NCBI RefSeq assembly: GCF_000012845.1
Contig: NC_009615.1
Coordinates: 3,474,501 to 3,538,500, forward strand
Length of the DNA stretch: 64,000 nucleotides
Reading direction: 5' to 3'
Source: Parabacteroides distasonis ATCC 8503
GTDB taxonomy: Bacteria > Bacteroidota > Bacteroidia > Bacteroidales > Tannerellaceae
Shown here: piece after piece, positions 19,519 to 27,648 of the stretch
How the letters are laid out: the number at the start of each line of letters is the position of its first letter
Numbering within the stretch: position 1 is the first letter of the stretch
Notes under the pieces: generated by a model
What the model was told of the DNA's origin: nothing
What the model saw: the letters and a program-made list of their open reading frames with translations, nothing else
Database searches by the model: none
Program-made: the position numbers and the translations under genes

Positions 19519-19884
19519 ATGAGAAAAAGATTTGCTATTTTATTAGGGCTTATAGCTCTTCTTTCTGTGCAGTTGGTCTATGGAGATCCGGTTGAGACAC
19601 GAGGGAAATGGGGGGATAAATATTATCGCTCAATTAATCCTCTTCCACCTTCATTATCCATACAAGGGAACATTTTGAGTGTGGATTTTATGAATGCGCT
19701 TGAAAACCTAACCATCACTATAACCGACGAACAAGGTACTGTAATAATGGAAGACAACATCTCTGGTGAAACAGGAGAATGTATAACTATCATTTTAAAC
19801 AATGAGAGTACAGGACGATTTTACGTAAAGTTAGAGCATCAGTTAGGTTGGCTTATGGGAGAATTCATCATACAAAATAATTAG
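19519..19884 (+). CDS. Small secreted DUF3244-like protein
   Basis: The start at 19519 (MRKRFAILLG) gives a proper signal peptide ending near VYG and lies after the -7 box; the in-frame ATG 66 nt upstream would precede the promoter. The mature 100-residue chain is beta-rich (LSIQGNILSVDFMNALENLTITITDEQGTVI...GRFYVKLEHQLGWLMGEFII), like the DUF3244 immunoglobulin-like secreted proteins found beside TPR regulators in Bacteroides. It is probably co-regulated with the regulator upstream. The function is unknown. Confidence 0.75.
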   Translation: MRKRFAILLGLIALLSVQLVYGDPVETRGKWGDKYYRSINPLPPSLSIQGNILSVDFMNALENLTITITDEQGTVIMEDNISGETGECITIILNNESTGRFYVKLEHQLGWLMGEFIIQNN

Positions 19885-19902
19885 GTATTATTCTTTATCA
19901 TA

Positions 19903-20003
19903 TGCAAGCTTCAGGATTAAACAGTATTATATAGTTGATCCATCACTATTGTGATAATCACTGTACAGTGCCCCCAATGATACGTTTTTCCTGAATGCTT
20001 GCA
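19903..20003. repeat. Distant inverted repeat in the gap before the GT32-type gene
   Basis: TGCAAGCTTCAGGA (19903-19916) is complementary to TCCTGAATGCTTGCA (19989-20003) apart from one extra base, with 72 nt between them. This could be a long hairpin or the ends of a very small mobile element; no target-site duplication is evident. Confidence 0.35.
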
Positions 20004-20049
20004 TTGAACTATGTTATTAGGAATTCTAAGCGTAACCTAACAAAAATAC

Positions 20050-20057
20050 TAAGTTTG
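20050..20057 (+). promoter_or_regulatory. -7 promoter box of the two-domain glycosyltransferase gene
   Basis: TAAGTTTG matches TAnnTTTG and sits 26 nt before the ATG at 20084. Confidence 0.45.
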
Positions 20058-20083
20058 TCATTAATCAAGAACTAATACATATT

Positions 20084-21718
20084 ATGATAATCTACGACCC
20101 CAAAATAGCGATTCTCCTTATAGCTTTTAATCGATCAAATATAAAGCAAGTATTTGATCGCATCAAAGTGGTGAAACCGAGAAGACTATATATCGCAGTA
20201 GATGGATCAACTAATGACACACAGCGTAAAATAAGTAAGGAAACAACGTTCATTGTTTCCCACATTGACTGGGAATGCCAAGTATTTAAACTATATCAGG
20301 AAAAAAATCAAGGATACGACAAACACTGTTTTGATTCGATTTCTTGGTTCTTCGAGCAAGAGCCAGAAGGAGTCATTCTAGAAGATGATTGTGTACCTTC
20401 CATTTCATTCTTTGGTTTTTGTACGACATTGCTGGAAAAGTTCAGACACGATGAACGCATCGGACACATATCCGGAAGCAATTACCAATTCGGGAAAAAC
20501 AGGGGAGACGGTACTTTCTATTATTCAAACCTAACCCACGTATCCGGATGGGCTGGTTGGAGAAGAGTTTGGCAAGAGCACTGCCTTCACGAAAACAAGT
20601 ACGACCTTTTTAAACAATTAGATTACTTATCAAATTTACCCTCTCACGCTCCATTCCAATATCGTTGGAACAGACTCTTCAATATGGCGAATCATGACAA
20701 TGAAGGTTTTTGGGAGGCCAAATATGCTTACACAAACCTTATCAATAATAGATTATCGATCATTCCAAACAAAAATTTAATAACAAAGATCGCATATAAT
20801 GACAAAACGCCCCATGCCATAAAGAATCATCCTTTTACAAACATCAAAAACGAGGAAATCGACCATATTGTTCATCCATCTTTCATCTGTCCGGACATAG
20901 AAGCCGATTTATATTCACAAACCAAAGAATATAATACATCTTTCGAGGAACTGTATATGCCTAAAGAATACTTTTACTTAAAAGAGCACTTTGTCACCGC
21001 AATCCGAAATAATCATATACATCCTAAAATTCCACAGATCATTCATCAGATCTATGAGGATTTAGCGGGACCACCTCCTTCTTTAGTCGAGATTTCCCAA
21101 TCATGGAAAGAGCTAAATCCCGATTGGGAGTATCGGTTTTGGAATAAAAATGATATAGAGACATTTTTGAAAACCTATTATCCGGAATTTATTCCGGCCT
21201 ATAATGCTTTTCCACATAATGTACAACGTTGGGACGCAATCCGGTATTTAATACTTTATAAGTTTGGTGGTCTATATGTAGACATGGATTATGAATGTAC
21301 GGAAAATATCACTCCTATATTATGTAATACAGAATGTGCCATGGGATTGGAACCGGAAGCTCACGCTTTCCGTATCCATGTGCCTTACATTGTTGGAAAT
21401 GCTTTTATGGCGACAGTTCCGGAGCATCCTTATTTCAAAGAGCTGATCGATACTGTATTTTGTACTGAGAAAAATAGCAACATGTACTCTGATCTTTGCG
21501 AGTTGATTCTTAATACAACAGGCCCCTGCATGACCACTCAAGTATACAAAAACAGCAATTATCAAAAGCGTGTGACATTAATTCCAGCAGAACTAATAGC
21601 ACCTCTAACCTATACAGATATAAAAACAATCATAAACAATGAAACAACCAAGAATGTAGAGAGTAAGATAGAGAAGTCATTTGCCATACATTACTTTTTC
21701 GGCAGCTGGCTAAACTAA
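20084..21718 (+). CDS. Two-domain glycosyltransferase (GT-A type plus GT32-like)
   Basis: The 544-residue protein has no signal peptide. Residues 1-300 look like a GT-A nucleotide-sugar transferase (AILLIAFNRSN, AVDGSTND, and the acidic GVILEDDC metal-binding motif). Residues 320-544 look like a DXD sugar-binding glycosyltransferase of the GT32/PF04488 group (IPQIIHQIYED, NPDWEYRFWN, DAIRYLILYKFGGLYVDMDYE with DXD). Both active-site motifs are present, so the protein may add two sugars in succession. It is followed after 29 nt by the LuxR-type regulator and then by the RiPP genes. The acceptor may be a peptide, but surface glycan cannot be excluded. Confidence 0.85.
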   Translation: MIIYDPKIAILLIAFNRSNIKQVFDRIKVVKPRRLYIAVDGSTNDTQRKISKETTFIVSHIDWECQVFKLYQEKNQGYDKHCFDSISWFFEQEPEGVILEDDCVPSISFFGFCTTLLEKFRHDERIGHISGSNYQFGKNRGDGTFYYSNLTHVSGWAGWRRVWQEHCLHENKYDLFKQLDYLSNLPSHAPFQYRWNRLFNMANHDNEGFWEAKYAYTNLINNRLSIIPNKNLITKIAYNDKTPHAIKNHPFTNIKNEEIDHIVHPSFICPDIEADLYSQTKEYNTSFEELYMPKEYFYLKEHFVTAIRNNHIHPKIPQIIHQIYEDLAGPPPSLVEISQSWKELNPDWEYRFWNKNDIETFLKTYYPEFIPAYNAFPHNVQRWDAIRYLILYKFGGLYVDMDYECTENITPILCNTECAMGLEPEAHAFRIHVPYIVGNAFMATVPEHPYFKELIDTVFCTEKNSNMYSDLCELILNTTGPCMTTQVYKNSNYQKRVTLIPAELIAPLTYTDIKTIINNETTKNVESKIEKSFAIHYFFGSWLN

Positions 21719-21747
21719 TAGAAAATAACTGATAAATAGATGTTGTT

Positions 21748-22701
21748 ATGAACCCCATTGAAGAGTCGATCTACCAATATATAAATAATATAATTGAAAT
21801 TTCAGAAGAACAAGAACCTCTTCTGATTCAATATTGTAGAATGTTTTCTGCGGTTATTACTGGTAGTTTTTACGTACTAGATATATCAAAAAAACGTTTC
21901 ATCTATATCAAACCGGATGATTTATTACTATGTGGTTATTCTGTAAAGGAAGCTATGAAACTTAACTTTGATTTATTTCCTCTGATTATCCATCCTGAAG
22001 ATCTATCTTTATGGAACAACTTTTTAGAAATTATCCCTCAACACCTACAAGCATTACATGAAAAGCGAAATGAGATAGATCATATTTCATGTACAGTCCG
22101 CTTGATTCGTAAGAACTCTTATACTAAAGATCCACTATCACAAGTGCTCTACCAAAGAATGATTCCTGTTTGGAAGAATGAAAAAATAAGCTATTTAATC
22201 TGTTCTGTAGAAAGTGTAGCATATAAAAAAAACGGCTTCTACTTACATTACAAAAACTCGCTAACTTATGAAAAATATGAACCTGCAGTCGGTTCTTGGA
22301 GCACACATACAATGAGTCTCCTAAACGAGCGGGAACGAATTTTATTAAATCTTTCCCGGCAAGGACTAAATTCAAATGAGATTTCAGAAACCTTATGTCG
22401 TAGTAAACATACGATACAAAATCAAATCAAGGCCCTATTCGTTAAATTGAATGTTCATTCTATACAAGAAGCCATCGAAAGAGCAAACCATTGTAACCTC
22501 CTACACCCATACAAAGAAAAAAAGATCGATTTTCCAAATGAAACAATACATAGCTCCCCCAAAAAAATCAATAAAAAGTTGATGTGTGAAATACAAATAT
22601 TATTAGATAAAGGTAAAAGCATCCGCTCAATTGCTTCCATGGTCGATATCGCAGAAAGTACAATTCGCAGTTGGATCATAAAGAAACTACTAAGAAGGTG
22701 A
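21748..22701 (+). CDS. LuxR-type transcriptional regulator with a second C-terminal HTH
   Basis: The 317-residue protein has an N-terminal PAS-like region (about 30-170: FYVLDISKKRFIYI, FPLIIHPEDLSLW). A LuxR-type helix-turn-helix follows (LLNERERILLNLSRQGLNSNEISETLCRSKHTIQNQIKALFVKLNV, about 190-240). A distinct C-terminal segment, KSIRSIASMVDIAESTIRSWIIKKLL, resembles a resolvase/Hin-type HTH. It lies directly before the RiPP precursor and its promoter, so control of that gene is the natural guess. Confidence 0.8.
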   Translation: MNPIEESIYQYINNIIEISEEQEPLLIQYCRMFSAVITGSFYVLDISKKRFIYIKPDDLLLCGYSVKEAMKLNFDLFPLIIHPEDLSLWNNFLEIIPQHLQALHEKRNEIDHISCTVRLIRKNSYTKDPLSQVLYQRMIPVWKNEKISYLICSVESVAYKKNGFYLHYKNSLTYEKYEPAVGSWSTHTMSLLNERERILLNLSRQGLNSNEISETLCRSKHTIQNQIKALFVKLNVHSIQEAIERANHCNLLHPYKEKKIDFPNETIHSSPKKINKKLMCEIQILLDKGKSIRSIASMVDIAESTIRSWIIKKLLRR

Positions 22702-22741
22702 ATTTCTGCGCAAAAAAAACAAAAAAAGCCCAAATAGACTA

Positions 22742-22772
22742 TTGTTTTTGCGCATTAAATACTATACATTTG
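22742..22772 (+). promoter_or_regulatory. Promoter of the first RiPP precursor gene
   Basis: A -33-like TTG (22742-22744) is followed after 20 nt by the -7 box TACATTTG (22765-22772), a good match to the Bacteroidetes consensus. It lies about 53 nt before the precursor start and after the regulator stop. Confidence 0.6.
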
Positions 22773-22824
22773 TAATATTACTTCTGTAAAGAACAAATTA
22801 TTAACAATCTAATAACGAATAGTT

Positions 22825-22992
22825 ATGGAAAAAGACAAAAAGCAAATCCTTGGAAAATTAAAGCTGAATAAGCTTAGTGAGAATGAGTTGGAGAAACGTG
22901 AAATGAGAATCCTAAAAGGTGGATCTGATTGTCCTGATGGCTGCTCTCCAAATACCAGCATATCGAATGCAACTGTTGATAAGTATTCATAA
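22825..22992 (+). CDS. RiPP precursor peptide, GG-Bacteroidales type
   Basis: The 55-residue peptide has a charged leader rich in Lys and Glu (KLKLNKLSENELEKREMRIL) ending in KGG at residues 31-33. A 22-residue core follows, starting SDCPDGCSPNTSISN, with two Cys and several Ser/Thr. This matches the natural-product precursor family that occurs next to a radical SAM maturase and a pseudo-radical-SAM protein in Bacteroidales (TIGR04149-type). The GG site would be cut by the C39 peptidase of the exporter at 34723. It is preceded by a good promoter and followed by a terminator hairpin, so its mRNA should exceed that of the maturation genes. Cys residues could be sites for thioether bonds; Ser/Thr could be glycosylated (inference). 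Confidence 0.85.
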   Translation: MEKDKKQILGKLKLNKLSENELEKREMRILKGGSDCPDGCSPNTSISNATVDKYS

Positions 22993-23050
22993 TCTACTGC
23001 TATCAACATCTACGACTAGTATTATCTTATTACAAAGACTCCAAGTTGTC

Positions 23051-23086
23051 ATATTCAAGGTCTTTACCGACCTTGAATATTTTTTG
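23051..23086 (+). terminator. Intrinsic terminator/attenuator between precursor and maturase
   Basis: A 12-bp perfect stem (ATATTCAAGGTC, 23051-23062, with GACCTTGAATAT, 23069-23080) with a 6-nt loop is followed by TTTTTG. It lies 58 nt after the precursor stop and 45 nt before the radical SAM gene. Partial read-through would give high precursor and low enzyme expression. Confidence 0.8.
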
Positions 23087-23131
23087 AATGTAATGCATAG
23101 AATGAACTTTTTGTTTAATTAATCTACTATA

Positions 23132-24568
23132 ATGAAATCAATAATACATTCCACTGAAAATAACAACTTCTATTTGTATGATACCCAACGCATACTATCT
23201 ATGTTAATACATCCCGAATTAAAAAAAATTCATGAAAAGTCGACAGATATAAATATAGATGCTTATTATTTGAAAAAATACTCTTATCTTGTAAATCATG
23301 GTTTTTTTGGAGAAGCAAAACCTTTTGAATTTAAAGCTAATATTAGCGAAAATAGCATAAAGGAAAATATCACTCAAACGAAAGTTATTGTATTTGAAAT
23401 AACAGATTATTGTAATTTAAAATGCAAATATTGTTCACTAGGTGATTTATACAACTTCTCAAAAAAAGAATCCAAAAATATAAATATAAAATACGCTTTA
23501 AATTTCCTAAGATACATTTTCAATGTAAAACATAAAAAGACCAAATTAACAATTAGCTTTTTTGGGGGAGAACCACTTGTCAATTTTCCTGCTATACAAC
23601 AAATAATAGAAGAAGCGAAACTTTTAAACAAAAACAAAAAATTGGACTTAATGTTCAATATGACAACAAATGCCACCTTAATACACAAATATATCGACTT
23701 TATAGTTGAAAATAATATAGAGTTATTAATCAGTTTTGATGGAAACGAAAAAGCTCATAGTTATCGTACCTATGCAAGCAACAACAAAAATTCATTTCAT
23801 GATGTTTTAATGAATACCGATATGATAAAACTAAAACATCCTAGTTATTTCGATAAATATGTGAATTTTAATGCAGTACTAAATAATCGCAATTCCATAA
23901 AAGGAATTTACGAGTTCATTTATAATAGATATGGTAAAATTCCAAGAATATCACAATTAAGCTCAGATCATATAAATCTTAATAAAAAAAATATTTTTGA
24001 TGATATTTTTCATTCCAGAAAAATAAGCGAGAAGGAATTCCAAAAGGAAGGATCTGACGTATTACCCATAGTAAGTAATCGATTGATCCCATTTAATGAA
24101 TCAAAAAAGTTTTTGAAACATTATTCTCTCAATTTGTATCTTTCAAACACACTCTACTTATTGTATGATTTGATAGATTCCTTCCCAACGGGAACTTGTT
24201 TGCCCTTTCAAACAAGAATATTCTTAAACACGCACAATAACTTGTTACCTTGTGAAAAAGTTAGCTACAAAAACTTTTTAGGCAAAGTAAATGATCATGT
24301 ATTTATTAACATTCCTGAAATTGTACAAAGGTACAATTCTTATTATGTACACTGCAAAAAAGTTTGTCAATATTGCTACGGAGGAAGAGCTTGCTCCACT
24401 TGCTTATTAAGTTTGGATAATCTGGATCAACTAGGTGTAGAGGAATTTGTTTGTCCAGACTTTCAGAATCAAAAAACATTTGAAGATAAACTAAATCGCA
24501 TTTTTTCATATTTGGAAAAATGTCCTAGTGAATTCTTTCAAATAATTAATCATTTAATAACAGAGTAA
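23132..24568 (+). CDS. Radical SAM/SPASM peptide maturase, GG-Bacteroidales type
   Basis: The 478-residue protein carries the radical SAM cluster motif CNLKCKYC (Cys94, Cys98, Cys101), the FFGGEPL SAM-binding motif, and a C-terminal SPASM-type Cys region (CLPFQTRIF, LLPCEKV, then CKKVCQYCYGGRACSTC and CPDF) for auxiliary Fe-S clusters. The N-terminal 80 residues could hold a precursor-recognition domain. Such enzymes form thioether or carbon-carbon crosslinks in precursor peptides; the exact product is not predictable here. The next gene starts inside its stop codon. The coding sequence is strikingly AT-rich. Confidence 0.9.
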   Translation: MKSIIHSTENNNFYLYDTQRILSMLIHPELKKIHEKSTDINIDAYYLKKYSYLVNHGFFGEAKPFEFKANISENSIKENITQTKVIVFEITDYCNLKCKYCSLGDLYNFSKKESKNINIKYALNFLRYIFNVKHKKTKLTISFFGGEPLVNFPAIQQIIEEAKLLNKNKKLDLMFNMTTNATLIHKYIDFIVENNIELLISFDGNEKAHSYRTYASNNKNSFHDVLMNTDMIKLKHPSYFDKYVNFNAVLNNRNSIKGIYEFIYNRYGKIPRISQLSSDHINLNKKNIFDDIFHSRKISEKEFQKEGSDVLPIVSNRLIPFNESKKFLKHYSLNLYLSNTLYLLYDLIDSFPTGTCLPFQTRIFLNTHNNLLPCEKVSYKNFLGKVNDHVFINIPEIVQRYNSYYVHCKKVCQYCYGGRACSTCLLSLDNLDQLGVEEFVCPDFQNQKTFEDKLNRIFSYLEKCPSEFFQIINHLITE

Positions 24569-25737
24569 TGGAAAGAACAAGTGACTATTGGTTTATGATT
24601 GAGCCTTATGTGCATATAAACATTGCAAATGGCTATATGTTATTGTATAACACATTAGACAAAGAAACCATAATCTCTAATAATGAAAAAGTAATTAATC
24701 TATTAGAAGAATTACTTCAAGATGAAAATTGCGGTGTTACCATATTGAAAAATGAGCAATATAGACAAAATGATATACATTCTTTTATTACAAATTTAAG
24801 AGAAAAATACATGGGAGATATTATAGATATATCTTTATCTAAAGGGAAACCTATACAAATATTACCACATACTAATTTCTGCAATAAACGTAACGAAAAG
24901 TATAATTTTATAAAAAATGCCAACTTATTGCATTTTTTAAACGAAATAATCATTCATCTTGATCATATCTTAGATCAAGATAAGCTAATTGATTATTTGC
25001 AGTCAATGCCAGATAATATAACATATAGCATCAGTGGGGATTTAAAACACATTGCTAAATTTGACAAGCTTGTTGATTTTTTGAATCAATATAATTCGTC
25101 AAAAAAAATAATATGCAATTATATTAATTTTGCAATTCCAGCATCAGTATGCAAAAATATTTTTTTATACAAAATACATATTCATTTTCCTATAGATATA
25201 AAACAATTAATCATAACTACACAATCGTTAAAAGATCAGAATAATCTATTTGAACTTATTTTTGATATAGCATCTTTAGATGATTATCTAAAAGCTTGGG
25301 AAATTATCGAAGAATATCAAATTGACAAATATCAATTTAATCCAATATACACAGGGTATAATATCGATTTTTTCAAAGAAAATGTTTTTCTAAAAAAGAG
25401 CGATATATTATCTACATCAATGTCCATTAAAGACTTTTTTATCAAACAAATGATAAATAATAATGACTTTGGGAAAATCAACATAATGCCAAATGGAGAT
25501 GTGCATTCGAATATAAATTATCCAGCATTAGGCAACATATGTACTCATAGTATTTTTGAGTTAATACAGAAAGAAATAGAAGAAGGAAAATCTTGGCTGC
25601 GAGTACGCAATCAAGAGCCTTGCAATGCATGTATTTATCAATGGCTATGTCCGTCTCCTTCTGATTATGAAATAATGATTGGGCAAACTAACCTTTGTCA
25701 TGTAAATATTCATAATCCAAATTGTGAGAATCTTTAA
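24568..25737 (+). CDS. Pseudo-radical-SAM protein, GG-Bacteroidales type
   Basis: The start overlaps the maturase stop by one base, so the two are translationally coupled. The 389-residue protein keeps radical SAM/SPASM-like layout but has no CxxxCxxC motif; the corresponding region reads ILPHTNFCNKRNEKYNF. The C-terminal region still has SPASM-like spacing: NIMPNGDVHSNINYPALGNIC, then CNACIYQWLCPS and CHVN. This is the known pattern of the pseudo-rSAM partner (TIGR04150-type) of GG-Bacteroidales systems. It may bind the peptide or act as a scaffold in a heterodimer with the active enzyme (inference). Confidence 0.85.
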   Translation: MERTSDYWFMIEPYVHINIANGYMLLYNTLDKETIISNNEKVINLLEELLQDENCGVTILKNEQYRQNDIHSFITNLREKYMGDIIDISLSKGKPIQILPHTNFCNKRNEKYNFIKNANLLHFLNEIIIHLDHILDQDKLIDYLQSMPDNITYSISGDLKHIAKFDKLVDFLNQYNSSKKIICNYINFAIPASVCKNIFLYKIHIHFPIDIKQLIITTQSLKDQNNLFELIFDIASLDDYLKAWEIIEEYQIDKYQFNPIYTGYNIDFFKENVFLKKSDILSTSMSIKDFFIKQMINNNDFGKINIMPNGDVHSNINYPALGNICTHSIFELIQKEIEEGKSWLRVRNQEPCNACIYQWLCPSPSDYEIMIGQTNLCHVNIHNPNCENL

Positions 25738-25756
25738 TTCTAAAATATAAAAAGTA

Positions 25757-26932
25757 ATGAAAAATAAAATTATAGCATTATCTGTCCTCCTTTCTATTTT
25801 GAGTGGAGGCTGTGTAAATATGCAACAAAGTAAAGATTTGCTCACAATAGATGTCACAAAAGATTACCCTCAAAAAGAATTTGCTCTCCAAGATATATTT
25901 GATATAGATTATATCCCGCTAGACACCAGTCGTACGTTTACGACTATGGGGTATATGCAAGATATCAGTAAGGATATGATTATTGTCAGAAATCTGAAAT
26001 TATCTTCAGATGGTGATATATTCATTTTTGACCGAAAAGGGAAAGGTATTAGAAAAATAAATAGGCAAGGTTCTGGTTCCGAAGAATATAGCTTTCTTTT
26101 GCGAGTTACCCTAGATGAAGAACATGAAGAATTATTTGTAGTTGATAATCGATCTAAAAAAGTATATATATATGATCTACAAGGTAATTTTAAACGAAGT
26201 TTTAAAAATATAGAAGGGGCATCCTATGATCGGGTTTTCAATTTAGGAAGTGACTATTTAATCTGTAATGATGGAGACAATTTATTTACCGATGAAATCA
26301 AAAACATATTTTATATTATCTCAAAACAGGACGGAAGACTTATCAAAGAAATTCATATTCCATATGACAAGAAAAAAACCAGTTTAATTATTAATAAGGA
26401 ACAGACTAAATCTGCAAGACCTCGAAATGAAGAATTTGTTCCATTTCATGATTCATGGATTTTAATGGATCACTCATCAGATACGATATATCGGGTTTTT
26501 ACTGATAAAAGAGTTGTCCCTTTTATAGCAAGAACTCCTTCCATACAATCAATGGGAACCGAGATATTTCTATATCCATCAGTTCTTACTGATCGCTACT
26601 ATTTTATGCAGACAGTAAAAAAAGTATATGATTTTTCAAGTCGGGTAGGACTTCCAAGAACAGATTTAATGTATGATATGAAAGAAAATATTATCTATGA
26701 ATACTCTCTTTATAATGCTGATTATGTGCATAAAGAATTTGTAAGTTTGGGTTATGGAGGAATAGCCTTTATAAATAAAGAAATAGCCTTTGTTAAAACA
26801 TTAGAAGCACCTGATCTAGTTGATGCCTATAAAAATGGGAATTTAAAAGGCAAATTAAAAGAGATTGCAGCCAGCTTAGATGAGGAATCCAATCCAGTTC
26901 TTATGATTGCAAAATATAAACAAAAGAAGTAA
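25757..26932 (+). CDS. 6-bladed beta-propeller lipoprotein (copy 2 of 5)
   Basis: The 391-residue lipoprotein (lipobox SGGC) has the same blocks as copy 1: YPQKEFALQDIFDIDYIPLD, GDIFIFDRKGKG, LTDRYYFMQT and GKLKEIAASLDEESNPVLM. It lies 19 nt after the pseudo-rSAM gene and 18 nt before the LanC-like gene, inside the putative RiPP operon, which links the propeller family to the peptide system. Base composition is AT-rich like its neighbours, unlike copy 1. The role could be binding or delivery of peptide in the periplasm, but nothing in the sequence proves this. Confidence 0.85.
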   Translation: MKNKIIALSVLLSILSGGCVNMQQSKDLLTIDVTKDYPQKEFALQDIFDIDYIPLDTSRTFTTMGYMQDISKDMIIVRNLKLSSDGDIFIFDRKGKGIRKINRQGSGSEEYSFLLRVTLDEEHEELFVVDNRSKKVYIYDLQGNFKRSFKNIEGASYDRVFNLGSDYLICNDGDNLFTDEIKNIFYIISKQDGRLIKEIHIPYDKKKTSLIINKEQTKSARPRNEEFVPFHDSWILMDHSSDTIYRVFTDKRVVPFIARTPSIQSMGTEIFLYPSVLTDRYYFMQTVKKVYDFSSRVGLPRTDLMYDMKENIIYEYSLYNADYVHKEFVSLGYGGIAFINKEIAFVKTLEAPDLVDAYKNGNLKGKLKEIAASLDEESNPVLMIAKYKQKK

Positions 26933-26950
26933 CTGCCTAGAGTAATTATT

Positions 26951-27610
26951 ATGGAACTAACAAAAATTGCAGATTGGCTTCTTTTAAATGGGACATTAAC
27001 AAAATGCCCAGGATTACTACATGGCAAGTTAGGAATAGCTATTTTCTTCTTCCATTATGCTCGTTATACAGGAAAAACATTATTCGAAGAATATGCATGG
27101 GATTTGATCATGGCAATCCAAGAACAGCTCCATGTAAATTATCGTCCAGATTATGAGAAAGGCATAGCTGGTATTGGGGTAGGGATCAACTATTTATCCT
27201 ACAATAATCTTATTGAGATTGAGGAAGATTTATTTGAGGATTTCGATAAGCGGATGTACCGAGCCGTCATTCACGACCCTTTCCCTAATTACAGTCGTGA
27301 TGAAGGATTGATTGGATATGGATGGTATTGGCTTCATCGTGCCAAAAGCCAAATGAGCAACGAATGTTTATCTTTTATCACAGAGAGTATCAAAAATAAT
27401 AGAAATGATCTATCAGCAAATGAACAACAAGACATATATCTTTTTTTGCGTGCACACACTAGAGAATTAGAGTCGAACAGAATATTTCCGAAGCTTAAAC
27501 CTAGTTTAACATTGGAGAATATGGGGTTATCTGGTGGTTATGCAGGTGAGGGCATGTATAGATTGACTGCCCTTGGAGCAATTGAGACTTCGTGGCAACA
27601 GCTTTTATAA
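26951..27610 (+). CDS. LanC-like alpha/alpha-barrel protein, short and without zinc ligands
   Basis: The 219-residue protein has LanC-like stretches: LLHGKLGIAIFFFHYARYTGK, KGIAGIGVGINYLSYNN, DEGLIGYGWYWLH and a C-terminal MGLSGGYAGEGMYRL. It is about half the usual LanC length, and has only two Cys (residue 19 and one near 139). The Cys...Cys-His-Gly zinc site of lanthionine cyclases is absent. So it probably is not a lanthipeptide cyclase; a glycan- or peptide-binding or other barrel role is possible. It ends 38 nt before the first glycosyltransferase of the RiPP operon. Confidence 0.65.
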   Translation: MELTKIADWLLLNGTLTKCPGLLHGKLGIAIFFFHYARYTGKTLFEEYAWDLIMAIQEQLHVNYRPDYEKGIAGIGVGINYLSYNNLIEIEEDLFEDFDKRMYRAVIHDPFPNYSRDEGLIGYGWYWLHRAKSQMSNECLSFITESIKNNRNDLSANEQQDIYLFLRAHTRELESNRIFPKLKPSLTLENMGLSGGYAGEGMYRLTALGAIETSWQQLL

Positions 27611-27648
27611 TATAAGTTGTAAGTATATTCTATCAACATACCATAAAA

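Noticed and set aside
26951-27610. Calling the first peptide a lanthipeptide because of the LanC-like gene
   Set aside because: No dehydratase is present and the LanC-like protein lacks zinc ligands; radical SAM chemistry explains the context better.
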